Under the pieces are notes generated by a model. It was not told where the DNA came from. It worked only from the letters and a program-made list of their open reading frames with translations, and ran no database searches. The position numbers and the translations under genes are program-made. This document shows, in pieces, positions 46,733 to 62,568 of a DNA stretch of 64,000 nucleotides. The stretch is from contig NC_058055.1 of assembly GCF_020085105.1 (NCBI RefSeq), positions 10,075,822-10,139,821 on the forward strand, written 5' to 3'. The number at the start of each line of letters is the position of its first letter. Within the stretch, counting starts at the first letter, position 1. The stretch is from Siniperca chuatsi (Eukaryota > Chordata > Actinopteri > Centrarchiformes > Sinipercidae).

Positions 46733-48629
46733 ATATCTGTGGACGTTACCAGACCCATGTTCTGACCTGACTTATGTCCTTCTGTCATGACACCTTCTTC
46801 TTGAATTATCAGTCCAAAAGAAAAATCAGTGGCTACTTCAGATGGTGTTTGTCTTTGTTGGTGTTAACAAGCAGAGGCGTCATGCCCATTCAAGATTTTT
46901 TGATATCTGGATTTGTTTATATTTTTTATTTGGTATTTTATTACTATTATTTTTTATAATATGTATTATGATCACTTTATATTATGAGTCAAACGTATTC
47001 TTCTAATTATGTGTAGGTGGGGTTACAAGTTACATGCAACTTAGGCTAGTGGCAATAGACGATATGGGGGGGGGGGCAAGGGGGGATGCCATCCCCTTGT
47101 TAGCAAAGTGGCCAGAATCCATCCCCTTTGTTAACCTGTTCAAAAGATGCTCTGTGCTCTGTGTCTCGTAGTGGTGCTTCACATTGCTGCTTTTAATAAT
47201 CGCCATAATCTCGGAACATATGAGACCTACAGAACTGCCTGAGAGACTGAGCAGTTTGGAAAATAGGTTAGCCTACTACTGCTCAGTCTGAGCTTTTATT
47301 GGCAATGTAGCATCTGTACTCAAGCTGCTTCCTATCCATTGTGTTTGAAAATACAGTGTTGAAGCTAGTGCGGAAGTGAGTGAATAAGTGAGTGTAATTT
47401 TTAATAACCCCAACAGCATAAATAAGGCCATCATACAGCTACATGTGCAGGACACCATGTACCCAAGCATTCATTCATAACATTGCACTTTGCAATTCAT
47501 ATATTTCATATCATATGATTACTTGTCTCCAACAAGAACAAGTTGTCCCATAATATCACACTGCTTCCATTGCATTCATTGGTCTCCCAACCCCCAACCT
47601 CAACAACAGAGCCATGACTAGCATGGCACTCACCATAGCACATGACCCTGGACACCCACTCAACCCATTTTTCATACTACTCCCATCTGGTTGCACATAC
47701 AGGACACTGGAAAAAGGCACGTTTCAGCCAAAGTTTTGTCCCCTCTGCCATAGTGGTGCTAAATTTCATGGCTCACTAATCACAATAACACATTATGTAT
47801 TCTGTACAAATATATTTATGTTGTATGTAAATATATCTATGTCCTAGAGGCCCACTGTGGAAACTGATTTCCCCTTTGGGGACAATAAAATCCATCTATC
47901 TACCTTTTCTACAACTTCACCAACCTTTAACTACAGTACTACAGTACAACTACTGTATTCACTAAATGCAATGCTACATTACTTTACAGAGGCCTATCAA
48001 GGACACTATTCAGATATACAATACAATACTGTTTGTGAATTTATTTTCCAAAGTATGTTTTTATTGAAAACAAACAAACATAAAATATATACTTGTACAA
48101 TTAACAGTGCCTTTCAATCATCAGTCATTGCAGGAACGGGTCATGGAACATGTTTTAACAAAAAGCTGTGGTGAGATGTTAAAGGGTCTGAACATACGGA
48201 TCTAATTTGGGGTGCGATGTACAATGTGTTCTTATATTTTCAGCATGACTCAGCATTTACTCCTCAAGTCTGTGCTCTCTGTACTATAATGCTATGTACA
48301 GACCTTCAAACAGATAACAGACTTAACTAAAATTGTTTTAGCAGGTGAGAAACTCCAATTTTGCAATGCAACATTTTATTTTCACTCTCAATATACTGAG
48401 CCTGTCTAATCAGTCAAGTGTGGTTTTTACTGTTTGTTGTGATGTTGTTGTTGGTCTGAGGACACACTAGAGAGGAAGCTTGATTATGAAGTCAAGATTA
48501 TAGAGAAAAAACATGTTCCAAAATGTGCACGTTTACACAAATCAGACAGATACAACCACAGGCTGTTTGTCACATGCACAGGTTTATAGTCCCCCCATTT
48601 GACCAGCAGGCAGCCGATATAGATGTATT
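46733..48629. other. Intergenic upstream of ucp2
   Basis: Apart from the LINE end at 47580-47895, this holds a G11-12 run at 47067 with two diverged copies of a CATCCCCTTTGTTA phrase (47090-47135), likely another repeat. No gene is recognised. Confidence 0.4.
47580..47895 (+). mobile_element. 3' end of a second LINE
   Basis: One frame reads DPGHPLNPFFILLPSGCTYRTL, like the C-terminus of fish LINE ORF2 proteins (HPL...LLPSG.RYR). The end is TTTCCCCTTTGGGGACAATAAAA followed by ATCTATCT, a typical LINE tail with a short tandem repeat. Only the extreme 3' end is present. Confidence 0.5.
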
Positions 48630-48691
48630 GGGGGTGGGGCCACACCAGCAACACATGCCATGATGTAACAACGTCATGGCAGTATTTAAAG
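48630..48691 (+). promoter_or_regulatory. ucp2: Putative ucp2 promoter elements
   Basis: Three signals lie within 62 bp: a GC/KLF-type box GGGGGTGGGGC (48630-48640), a near-perfect palindrome CCATGATGT-AACA-ACGTCATGG (48658-48679) whose right arm holds a CRE-like ACGTCA, and a TATA-like TATTTAAAG (48683-48691). A start near 48715 would fit. Sequence inference only; the end of leader exon 1 was not resolved. Confidence 0.45.
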
Positions 48692-48882
48692 AGGTGGCTC
48701 TCTTCCCCATACTGCTGATTCCTGACCATTCACTGATTCATAGGGTCACTTGGAGAGGCATTTTACCAGGCAACTTCTGCAAATCAAATCACGGTACAAC
48801 CAAAATCTTTCTTGGCATATTTATATTTCTGTTAATACTGTTCCACTGCTATTGTTTTTGACCATATCTCTGTCTTTTCCAG

Positions 48883-49037
48883 GATTTGGAGTATGATTTT
48901 AAGGCTCATCACTTCTGAAAAATATTCTATGGAAAAACAAGGAAAACTATTTATAGCTGGGACAAAATTCAGTCCGAGGGACACCTTTAGAGAATCCTGA
49001 TCTCTAATGTTTCTGTCCTAAACATGCTCCAATAAAG
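48883..49037 (+). other. ucp2: ucp2 leader exon 2 with upstream ORFs
   Basis: Acceptor TCTTTTCCAG and donor AATAAAG|gtaaga. It holds an uORF at 48893-49000 (ATG to TGA, 35 codons), then two minimal uORFs at 49007-49021 (4 codons) and 49024-49035 (3 codons). Human UCP2 has a 36-codon inhibitory uORF in its second leader exon, so place and size agree. The last leader segment runs from 49332 to the ATG at 49411. Confidence 0.6.
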
Positions 49038-49410
49038 GTAAGAATTACTAAACAAATTTCAGACTTAAATATTAAATGAGAAATTATTAATTTGTGTTAT
49101 TGAATTTGCAAGGTATTTTTATCCCATGTTAGCCCAGCCTTTCCCTGTGTACACAGAATGTACTGAACAGCTGTCTTTTATTTAGCATCAAGCCTCGACT
49201 TTTCTATGTCTCTTTTAATGGAGATGTGAAATGAGACACCCAAGAAATGAGACACCCAACAGCTGGGGGCAATTTTACATAAATTACATTAATTTTTGGA
49301 TGGAATGTGTTTTGGGGTCTCTCCTTTTCAGATTTTGAAGGAACTTCTTGTCCTGTCCACATTAATAAGCCACCTGTCTACCCATATACTGACCAAATTA
49401 ATTCTGGAAA

Positions 49411-50959
49411 ATGGTTGGATTTGGACCTGCAGATGTGCCTCCATCAGCAGCTGTGAAGTTTGTAGGAGCAGGAACTTCAGCCTGCATCGCTGACCTGCTC
49501 ACCTTTCCCCTGGACACAGCCAAAGTGCGGCTGCAGGTAAACAAGCGTTTTGCGAATAAACTTCCCATCAGCACATCAGATTCTGATATTGCATGTGCAC
49601 ATATGTGAATATACAGTCTGTAAAATATAGATTTGATGAGCATTAAACCAATAAAGTGTGTCCATAAAACATTTTATGCCTTACATGCCTATAAACCTGG
49701 AGAAGCTTTAATGAAGTCCCCCATCCTTTCTAATCCATACCTATCTTTCCCTTTTATCCTGCACAGATCCAAGGAGAGGCCAGAGCTTCAGCAGCTACAG
49801 GGAAAGAGTCTGTAGTGAAGTATCGTGGAGTGTTTGGCACCATCACCACCATGGTGCGTATCGAGGGGCCCAGGAGCCTTTACAGTGGACTGGTGGCAGG
49901 ACTACAGAGGCAGATGAGCTTTGCCTCTGTCCGCATTGGTCTCTACGACTCTGTAAAACAGTTCTACACTAAAGGCTCTGATCGTGAGTATCTAATGTAT
50001 TCTAATTGTTTATCTTGTTAAGGAAGTCCTGCACCAATCAGGTCTGACATCTCCCTCCTCTCTGGTTCAGATGTTGGTATCGGCAGTCGGCTGCTTGCAG
50101 GTAGTACCACTGGTGCCATGGCGGTTGCTTTTGCTCAGCCTACAGATGTGGTGAAAGTCCGCTTCCAGGCACAGGCCAGGTCTCCTGGGCATGCCAGACG
50201 CTACTGTAGCACCATTGATGCTTACAAGACCATTGCTAAGGAAGAAGGCATTCGTGGTCTGTGGAAAGGTAGCTTGAGCTTAAGAGGAATATTTAGATAT
50301 TGAAGCATATTCTTTAATTTCTCATGATAAATCTTTTTATGTACTTTTATATTACTCACGCAGGTACAGCTCCAAACATTGCACGAAATGCAATTGTTAA
50401 CTGCACTGAACTGGTGACATATGATTTCATCAAGGATACACTTGTTAAGTCCACTCCCCTGACAGGTAAAAACAATGGCTACAGTGTTACATGATGCAGA
50501 AGCATGATATAGGTGTTTTTCTCTTTGGATCAGTAACTTTCAGCCTTTACCCCACAGATAATCTGCCCTGCCACTTTGTATCAGCCTTTGGTGCAGGGTT
50601 ATGCACAACAGTGATTGCCTCTCCAGTTGATGTGGTCAAGACAAGATATATGAACGCTGCTCTTGGCCAGTACAGCAGTGTGCTCAATTGTGCTGCTGCC
50701 ATGATGAGCAAAGAGGGGCCGCATGCCTTTTATAAAGGGTAAGCATTGACTGCATGGACAATATTAAAAGGATTAATGAGGATATAAATCAAACATGAAT
50801 GGATTGCAATCAGTCATGTTGTTTTTCTGTTTTTTGCTCTTGAGGTTCATGCCATCTTTTTTACGCCTGGGCTCCTGGAACGTGGTGATGTTTGTAACAT
50901 ACGAGCAGCTGAAACGGGCCATGATGGCAGCGAATCACAACTGCACAACTATACTGTAA
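49411..50959 (+). CDS. ucp2: Mitochondrial uncoupling protein 2
   Basis: Six coding exons at 49411-49536, 49767-49983, 50071-50268, 50364-50465, 50558-50738 and 50845-50959. They give 939 nt, 312 aa. Same phases as ucp3, and the same lengths in exons 1 and 3-6; exon 2 is 9 nt longer ([10 protein letters not shown] loop). Inner-membrane SLC25 carrier with signatures [22 protein letters not shown] and [10 protein letters not shown]. The N-terminus [17 protein letters not shown] is UCP2-like, and it sits next to dnajb13 as in mammals. UCP2 limits mitochondrial superoxide by mild uncoupling or metabolite export; that is family knowledge, not seen here. The stop is 208 bp from the convergent dnajb13 stop. 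Translation is probably controlled by the leader uORFs. Confidence 0.96.
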
Positions 50960-51013
50960 CCATTATTGTCTGTCAGAAGGCTGATGTTGTAGCACAGTGG
51001 TGTTGTTTACAAA

Positions 51014-51019
51014 TTTATT
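51014..51019 (-). terminator. dnajb13: Candidate polyadenylation signal of dnajb13
   Basis: AATAAA on the minus strand, about 150 nt beyond the dnajb13 stop. A plus-strand ATTAAA at 51157-51162 or AATAAA at about 51541 could end ucp2, so the two 3'UTRs probably overlap. Confidence 0.5.
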
Positions 51020-51167
51020 TACCTTCTGTTGCCCCCTAGTGGATATTTTAAGACAATGTAAAAAAAAAGTTACACAAATTGTGTGTTGATACCCCTCTCT
51101 CTCATGACAGAAATGTAACCGCATTAATCATTAGTCACAGGATAGAAACACATGTATTAAAATGTGA

Positions 51168-54100
51168 TCAATATTTAAAAGCTAGAGCTTGTTTGATCAG
51201 ATGCCTCCTCTCAGCGGAGAGCTTCTCGGGAAAGTGGATGTCAAAAGTAATGATGAGGTTTCCTCTCTGGGAAGGATCCTGGGACAGCGGCATTCCCTCT
51301 CCGGTCACCACTTTTTTGTATGCAGGGCTGATGTGTTATGACAAACAAATCAGAGACAATGGAAACTGATGCAGATAAACCCCAAACATATCTTTTTAGA
51401 AATGTCCTTGTTTAAGTGTAAAGTTAATATAAAGTGCTTGAATTTCTAATGATCGTCTATCCCTGTTCTGATCTTAATGTTTAAATCATTCATTCAGCTT
51501 TTAGAGTATCTGAGATTAATGTCAAATCAATAGCATTACAAAATAAAGTTTTATACATGAATGTTATTTGGTATTCAACTTTGGCCCCGGTATAGGAAAG
51601 CACTTACTGCACAATGTCATTGATGGGAATACTGAGTAGCCTGCCATCTAGTGTCTCCACATCCACAGAGAACCCAGTCAAGGCCTGTGGGAAAGGTTAA
51701 GTGTTTATTCTACGTAAACCAATCTTTAAGTACGACTAACAATTAAACCCATTATTCTGGCTCTCATCAACATGACTCACCATCTCCAGAGAGACCTGGG
51801 CCTTGTAGATCAGGTCATTGTGTTGTCTTACGAATAGAGGATGCCTCTTCTGTTGCACTATGAACACAATATCTGCAGGGATGCTGCTTGGTCCCTAAAG
51901 GTGAAATACAGCAAGATGATTACCATGTAGTCAGGCTCTTTTCCTAAAATGTGACTATACTATGCATAGTTTGTTAAAGAATAGCTTGTGCAAATTTGAC
52001 CCAAATTGACCAAATCATATCAAGCAAAACAAAAGAGGTAAAGGAAACCAAGAACAGTTGCTATGTCTCTTGTTACTATGTGGTTTTATTATTTTAGCAT
52101 GTGTGAGCACCTTGAAAGAGATCTGCTGGAACGTAAAACCCTTCACAATTGAATTATTAAATGCACATTACCCAAAATATTCTTCACTTACCCGTTCATA
52201 TTAAACCATTACTTTCTATGATCTTTATCAAAACTGTCCAGTCCTGCATTCTGTGGTCAACAGCTTGAGCAAGTTTCCAGTTGTGTGTCCTCAATATCAT
52301 CTCATACACTTATCAAACATAATTTCAAATGATACATTCAGACTTGCTAAAAAAATACATTCAGTCTTAAGTAAATTAATAATTCCTTTATGATTCATCC
52401 CATATCATCACAATATTTACCCTTCTCTAACAGAGATGCCTACAAATGTTACCCTTCTCACTATTCCTCATGCTTATGATAATCCAACATGTATTTGCAC
52501 AAAGTTGCACTATTACAGTGTCTGCAATACGTTTTGTGCTTCTCATCCAAAATTGTACATACTGGTACATTGGTCACTTGCTAAGCTTCCCTCTAAAGCT
52601 AATAGCACACTAAAAGCTGGGGTTGTATAATGAAGTCCCATGAGCTGAGAAATCAGCTCTGGGGCAACAGAGAGTAAGATAAATCTGCACCAGGGACAGT
52701 GCCACAAGCAAAAACTCAGGCCATAACAAACACGTTCTTGTGAGAAATGTTGCATACGTATGGGAATAAAGGAAAAATGGCAACTATGACCAAAGCCTTA
52801 ACTTGGTTTGAACCAAAATAACTCATCCTAACCAAACTGGGGAAACGGTTACAAATCGCATGTTATCAGCTCTTTTTCTGACTGTTCTCACAGAAGCAGT
52901 CAGTAGAAGAGGAAGAACAAGTAGAACAACAACAGGTCAAATCCCCTTTACAGTATTACAGCATAAATCAATCTATCAATCACTTTTCACTTTCACTGGC
53001 ACCGGGTTAAGGACCAATAGTCCATGTTCAAACTGAATAGTCATACTGATTTTGATCTTTGGGTTTAAAAGAATAACAATTAAACATCATACCAACTGAT
53101 GAGTTCACTCTCCTATTGTTACACAGACATCAGATTGGATGAGTTATTAGTGACCATTATTACAGCTGACTTAAATCTCAGTAGAAAATGGTGTTGTATA
53201 GTTCTTTTACCTGATCTCCCTCTTTGGGGAAAATTATTATTGTGCCTTCTTTCCATCCAGGCTTCACGTTTATAGTCAGGATCTTGTCTTTGATACTGGA
53301 TGTGTATCCATCCTCATTCATAACCTGTTAAACAAATGAATGCTAAAATGAATAAATGTATTTCATTCAGTGTGTTTGTTTGGACCTTGTTGTGATTGAT
53401 TAGTTAGATCTAAGTCCTCTGAGTGTCCACGAGGAGTTCTCGGTCTAATCTAATGGATGTAAGAATGATTTAATCGCTCCAAAGCTTTGGGATGAGAAAA
53501 GAAAGTTCTTTCACATACAGTAGCTCTTACCCTGCGAGATATCTTAATCTTTTTTGTGCATCCATGGAAGAGATCATCCAGGGACAAATTAAGGTCTCTC
53601 TTTATTTGAGAATCTTGTGTCTTCACCACTCCTGGTTGCAGGCCACCGAACTGAAGTGGTACATCATTTGTATAGAAGTCTAGCAAAAAATTAAATATAG
53701 TTAATGTAATTCATATGAAATTTGAATAAGCACATTCACCATTTGGGCTGTTTTTCTCACCTGCAAATGGGTTGTTGCCTCCAAAAAACTGTCTGAATGT
53801 TTTGTCTGGGTTCTCATGGTAGACATATTTAGATGACCAAGCCCCACTACTGCCAAACTCCAGTGGGATACCACCTTTTAGACCCTCCTCACCAAACTTG
53901 TCATAGGTTGCCTTTTTTCGAGCTGTCACAAAGAACATAGATATTGTTAGCCACACACACTGCCAGTCTTCATGTCTGCTCAACCCAATCACCAGAATAA
54001 AATGTAGCTATTGTATGTTTCTGCAAACCATGGAAACATTGAATCTCTACGTTTCAAACTTAAATCTCTACATTGCAGCTGCAATACTGGTGAGGATAAA

Positions 54101-55016
54101 ATATTGGTATTTTGATAAAAGGTGGATCATTTTATAGATTCAGTCAGATTATGATTTTAAATAAAATATGTATGCCTTTGCTTTAATTATTAAAAATTTG
54201 GTTAAACAGTGTTTATCACTTGTTCCTTTATTCCTTTGTCCTCTCAATCTTCAGCAGTACAAACATGTTACTTACTACAGTAGCCTACTGCTTGATAATT
54301 AACTCATCTTGTGACATATATAAGAACAGATAAGTTAGCAATCCGTTTTTGCCCATGCCCATTGACATTAGAGATAAAGATGAAAAGACAATATAAAAAC
54401 TGTATGATCATTTCCACTTTTATTTGCAGCCCTACTTTTATTTGATCAGTATTATTTCGACTATTTTTGTTGTGTGCTTATCTTTAATCTTGTTGAGTAT
54501 CACTTTTTGCTGTTGCAATTACCTACATTTCTCCATGAATATTGGCACGTTGCGAGTTAGGCTACACATGTTGCAAACAAACCTATCAGCCAGATACAGT
54601 CATCAGCGCATGCGCCCCTGGGCCACTGATCCCAGTATTACAGTAACATAGCCTCCGCGATGGGTTGCGGTAACGTTAACATTCAGGGTAAGACAAACTT
54701 CAGCCTCTCTGTTGTACTTACGGTCGCTCAGAACATCGTAGGCTTCACCCAGCTGACTGAACCTCTCGGCGCTTCCAGTTTCCCTGTTGCTGCTCGGATG
54801 AAACTTCAATGCCAGACGTCGATATCTAAATAAAAGAGGAAAACTTTGACCATAAGCTCAAAACGCCTGCTATAAAACACGTGTGAGTGGCTTCACGTTT
54901 TAACGTCTATTAAGTCACTTAACGGTTGGTAGTTTACCCCAAACTTACGCCTTTTTGATATCTGCGTCTGTTGCATTTCTGTTTATTTCCAGCGTCTCGT
55001 AGTAATCGCTACCCAT
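51168..55016 (-). CDS. dnajb13: DnaJ homolog subfamily B member 13 (radial-spoke protein)
   Basis: Eight exons: 54949-55016, 54722-54825, 53761-53922, 53531-53679, 53211-53324, 51781-51894, 51608-51684 and 51168-51327. 948 nt, 315 aa; human 316. N-terminal J domain (1-68) starting [11 protein letters not shown], then the GGIPLEFG linker and GGNNPF, then the DnaJ C-terminal beta-domains with [14 protein letters not shown] and NVKPGW. The C-terminus is [25 protein letters not shown]13 is a core component of axonemal radial spokes in cilia and sperm tails rather than a general Hsp40. Consistent with that, the HPD tripeptide that stimulates Hsp70 is absent: the sequence reads KFHPSSN (residues 30-36). 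Human DNAJB13 also lacks HPD (HPL). All exons have standard GT-AG ends. A head-out CpG-containing region near 54650-55020 is the likely promoter side. Confidence 0.96.
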
Positions 55017-57829
55017 TATGGAATTATAGTTGAATGATTAAAAATAAATTCGAAAATGAAAGGAAAGCTCAGTGTATCCGCCCGTAATGTGGTTCTTAAA
55101 ATAACAAAGCTTTGACAAAATTAAAACACAGAGCAGCGGTTGTTTAGCTTGGTCTCCAGGGTAACAGCTGCTCTGGAGACTCTCGCGGGACTTGCAATAA
55201 TGGCTGAACCAATCGTGGACAGGGATCCCCACACGGTTCAATGGCAAGTAGAAAACTGACAGGTATTTGACTCCTGTGTTCATGTTTGAAAGAATTACAA
55301 TAAAGTTATAATTTGGTGTCGCATTGCTGGGTGTTGTAAAGTCGCAGTGAAATAGTTGGCATAAGCACTGCTCCTGACTTACAATATAATACTTGTCTCT
55401 AAAGTTTTTCCTGTTGTGCATCCGTCTCAAATTGTTCTAGTTTGTCTCTCTACTGTCTTTTCTTCTCATTCACATATAAAGCCCTTTGAATTACACTAAC
55501 CTGTATGAAAGGTGCTGTACAAATAAAGTTTGTTTGATTGATTGATTAGTTGCTGTACCGCTGCATACAAAGTGAGCCTATTTAAATGATAAGCAATGGT
55601 CATTATTGGGCCCACACACATACAGTTCCTGCCCTCTGTGCATTCTGGACCCTGTCACTGCAGTTTAAGATAATTTGATCAAGCACAATTCCATTTTATT
55701 CAGGAATATGCACCATCTGAGCTGATTACAGCCTTACAACTACTGTTTTGACACAGGGACCCTCTGAAAAGACAGGACCACAAGATTAGGTAATGATGCA
55801 GGACCCAACTTAAATGATATTGTACCTTAATGTTGCTAATTCCTATTAAAATGTGCAGCAAACCTGGACTTTAGCTTTCTATGATTACTTGTGCCACACC
55901 AGAAATATTGGCTGGTTCAATGCCCTGTTACTGGGAATGCTGACTCAGTAGCATGGCATGTTTTGGAGCCATCATTACTGCCATCAGTTCCACCTGTGCT
56001 TTTCCTGCAATGACCAGTCAAAACGTCTGCTGTGAAATAAGCCTATTAGTCCAGATCCACCATATCGCACCAGCAGGACAGATTACCAGACTGATTACTA
56101 TCAGTCATTCAGTCCACATGACTGAGCAACTTCCTGCTCCATGACCACAGCAACACTTTTCAGGTATTGCTCTTAATAGTACAGTCCCTGGTAGTGTTGT
56201 TCTGTTCAATTCAAATCTAAAAAAATACCATGCAGATCACTGAATCCAAATCTTAAAACTGTCAATGAGACATCGATGAATTCCAGCAGCAGTGACAAGT
56301 GTATTTTTATTCTTTCATTTAAAACCATTCCAGACAGAAACGTTAAGGACTACTATGCTATACAAATCGGACTCCTCTCCGTAAGTTCACACAAAAATTG
56401 CACGGTATTATCAGTATGATTTTTAGAGGTGGCAGAGGGAACAGCACTCTCTCTCTACTGATTCTGTTAAAGGTGGTCGAAATGGATGCATATTTTATTA
56501 GCGATTCAGGACTCATACCAAAAGTGAAGATATTAACAGCCATAAAAAAAAAAACATGAATCCAATAGAAATAAATATTACAAGTCATTGTGGATTAAAT
56601 ACACATGTAGAATAATCACTAACAAAAGATCAATGCCAAAAAATAAAAACAAGCAAAAGAAAACAGTCTTGTGTGTTCATAAAACATCATACCAAACTTA
56701 ACTAGATAAACCCAAAGCCAAGAAAGCCCTCAATTAATTAAACTCCAAAAGGCATATATCTCCATATCTACTGTTTATGGTGGGTTTTATGATTATGACT
56801 CTTAATACATGAGGAATTCCTCCTCAAACACTATCATCAAAGAAATAGTTTTAATCTATGACAGCTGCAGTCTTCAGAAAAAAAAATTAAAGATCTATCC
56901 AAATAAAAAGGAAATAGAAAATGGAATCCAAGGTAAAAATAACTCATCTCGAGGGACAAGTGTGGGAAGAGAGGAAGGACGGTAATGTGGATAGGTGAAC
57001 GGGTGTAGGAATAGTGTTGCTCTTGTAGTAGGTGTCAAGTGTTTGTTCTGGTCTGAGACTGTGCGGTGGTGTGTGACTGTGTATCGACTTGTCATATCAC
57101 GCTGGTACATGTTGGGAGAACTGTGACTGCTGGTAGAGGCACCACAAAGCACACGCTCAGTTTAAACTAAGCTCATGGCTGCCACTTCCAATGTCCGCTG
57201 CATCATGAGTGTACAGTATACATGTCAACACGTAGATGTCCCAATTGATTTACTTCAACACAACTTTGCAATCGTTTTCACATATTATTCCACAGTTTAA
57301 AAAAATTAGTTTGTTGATAACACAACTCATGAATGAATCCTTGCCAATCAATTGCAACAGCACACATTATGTTAACTGACGAATGCACAAAACATCCACA
57401 TTGTGCTTATTAAGCTTAAAGCAATGTTTAACTTTTTAAAAGAATATTCTGACTCTTAAACACATACCTTGATTTGATGTCTCAAACACACGTTTTCTTT
57501 CTTTCAGTTTGGTTCAAAAAGTCATCTTTAGACACTAACTACAGCAATATGATTCATTACTCTTCTGCTGTCATCTTCGTCCATTTGAAATGACAGAAAC
57601 AGCTGTGAATACTTTTTCAGCGTATGTGTGTTACAGTGCAAATATTCAGTTTAAGTGATTTATGCCTTTCAGAGCGTCCAGATGAGAGAGCTGGTTTCCA
57701 CAATGGCAAGGATAACGGATTTAGTGTTCTCTTTCAGGCAGGGGAACAGAGGCGGGTGCAGATACAGAAAAACTGACTGGGTTTGAGAAAAAGCCAGTAA
57801 GAGAAATATTTAGCAATGACAGGCCGGCA
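55017..57829. other. dnajb13 promoter, repeats, and rab6a 3'UTR
   Basis: The dnajb13 5' flank is at the left. 55440-55560 is a LINE tail. 55850-56045 is similar to the right half of the MITE at 22473-22716. The right part, up to 57829, lies downstream of the rab6a stop and is probably its long 3'UTR. Minus-strand AATAAA candidates occur at about 56490 and 56303, but the true end is not determinable. Confidence 0.45.
55440..55560 (+). mobile_element. LINE 3' tail fragment
   Basis: Reads ACATATAAAGCCCTTTGAAT, then AGGTGCTGTACAAATAAAG, then TTTG(ATTG)n. This ending, with a tandem ATTG tail, is typical of fish L2-type LINE 3' ends or SINEs that share them. Confidence 0.65.

Positions 57830-62568
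<4,739 letters not shown>

Noticed and set aside
53731-53760. Extension of dnajb13 exon 3 past NNPFA
   Set aside because: The open frame continues into GEKNSPNGE only by reading through a good GTGAG donor; splicing to 53679 restores the family sequence.
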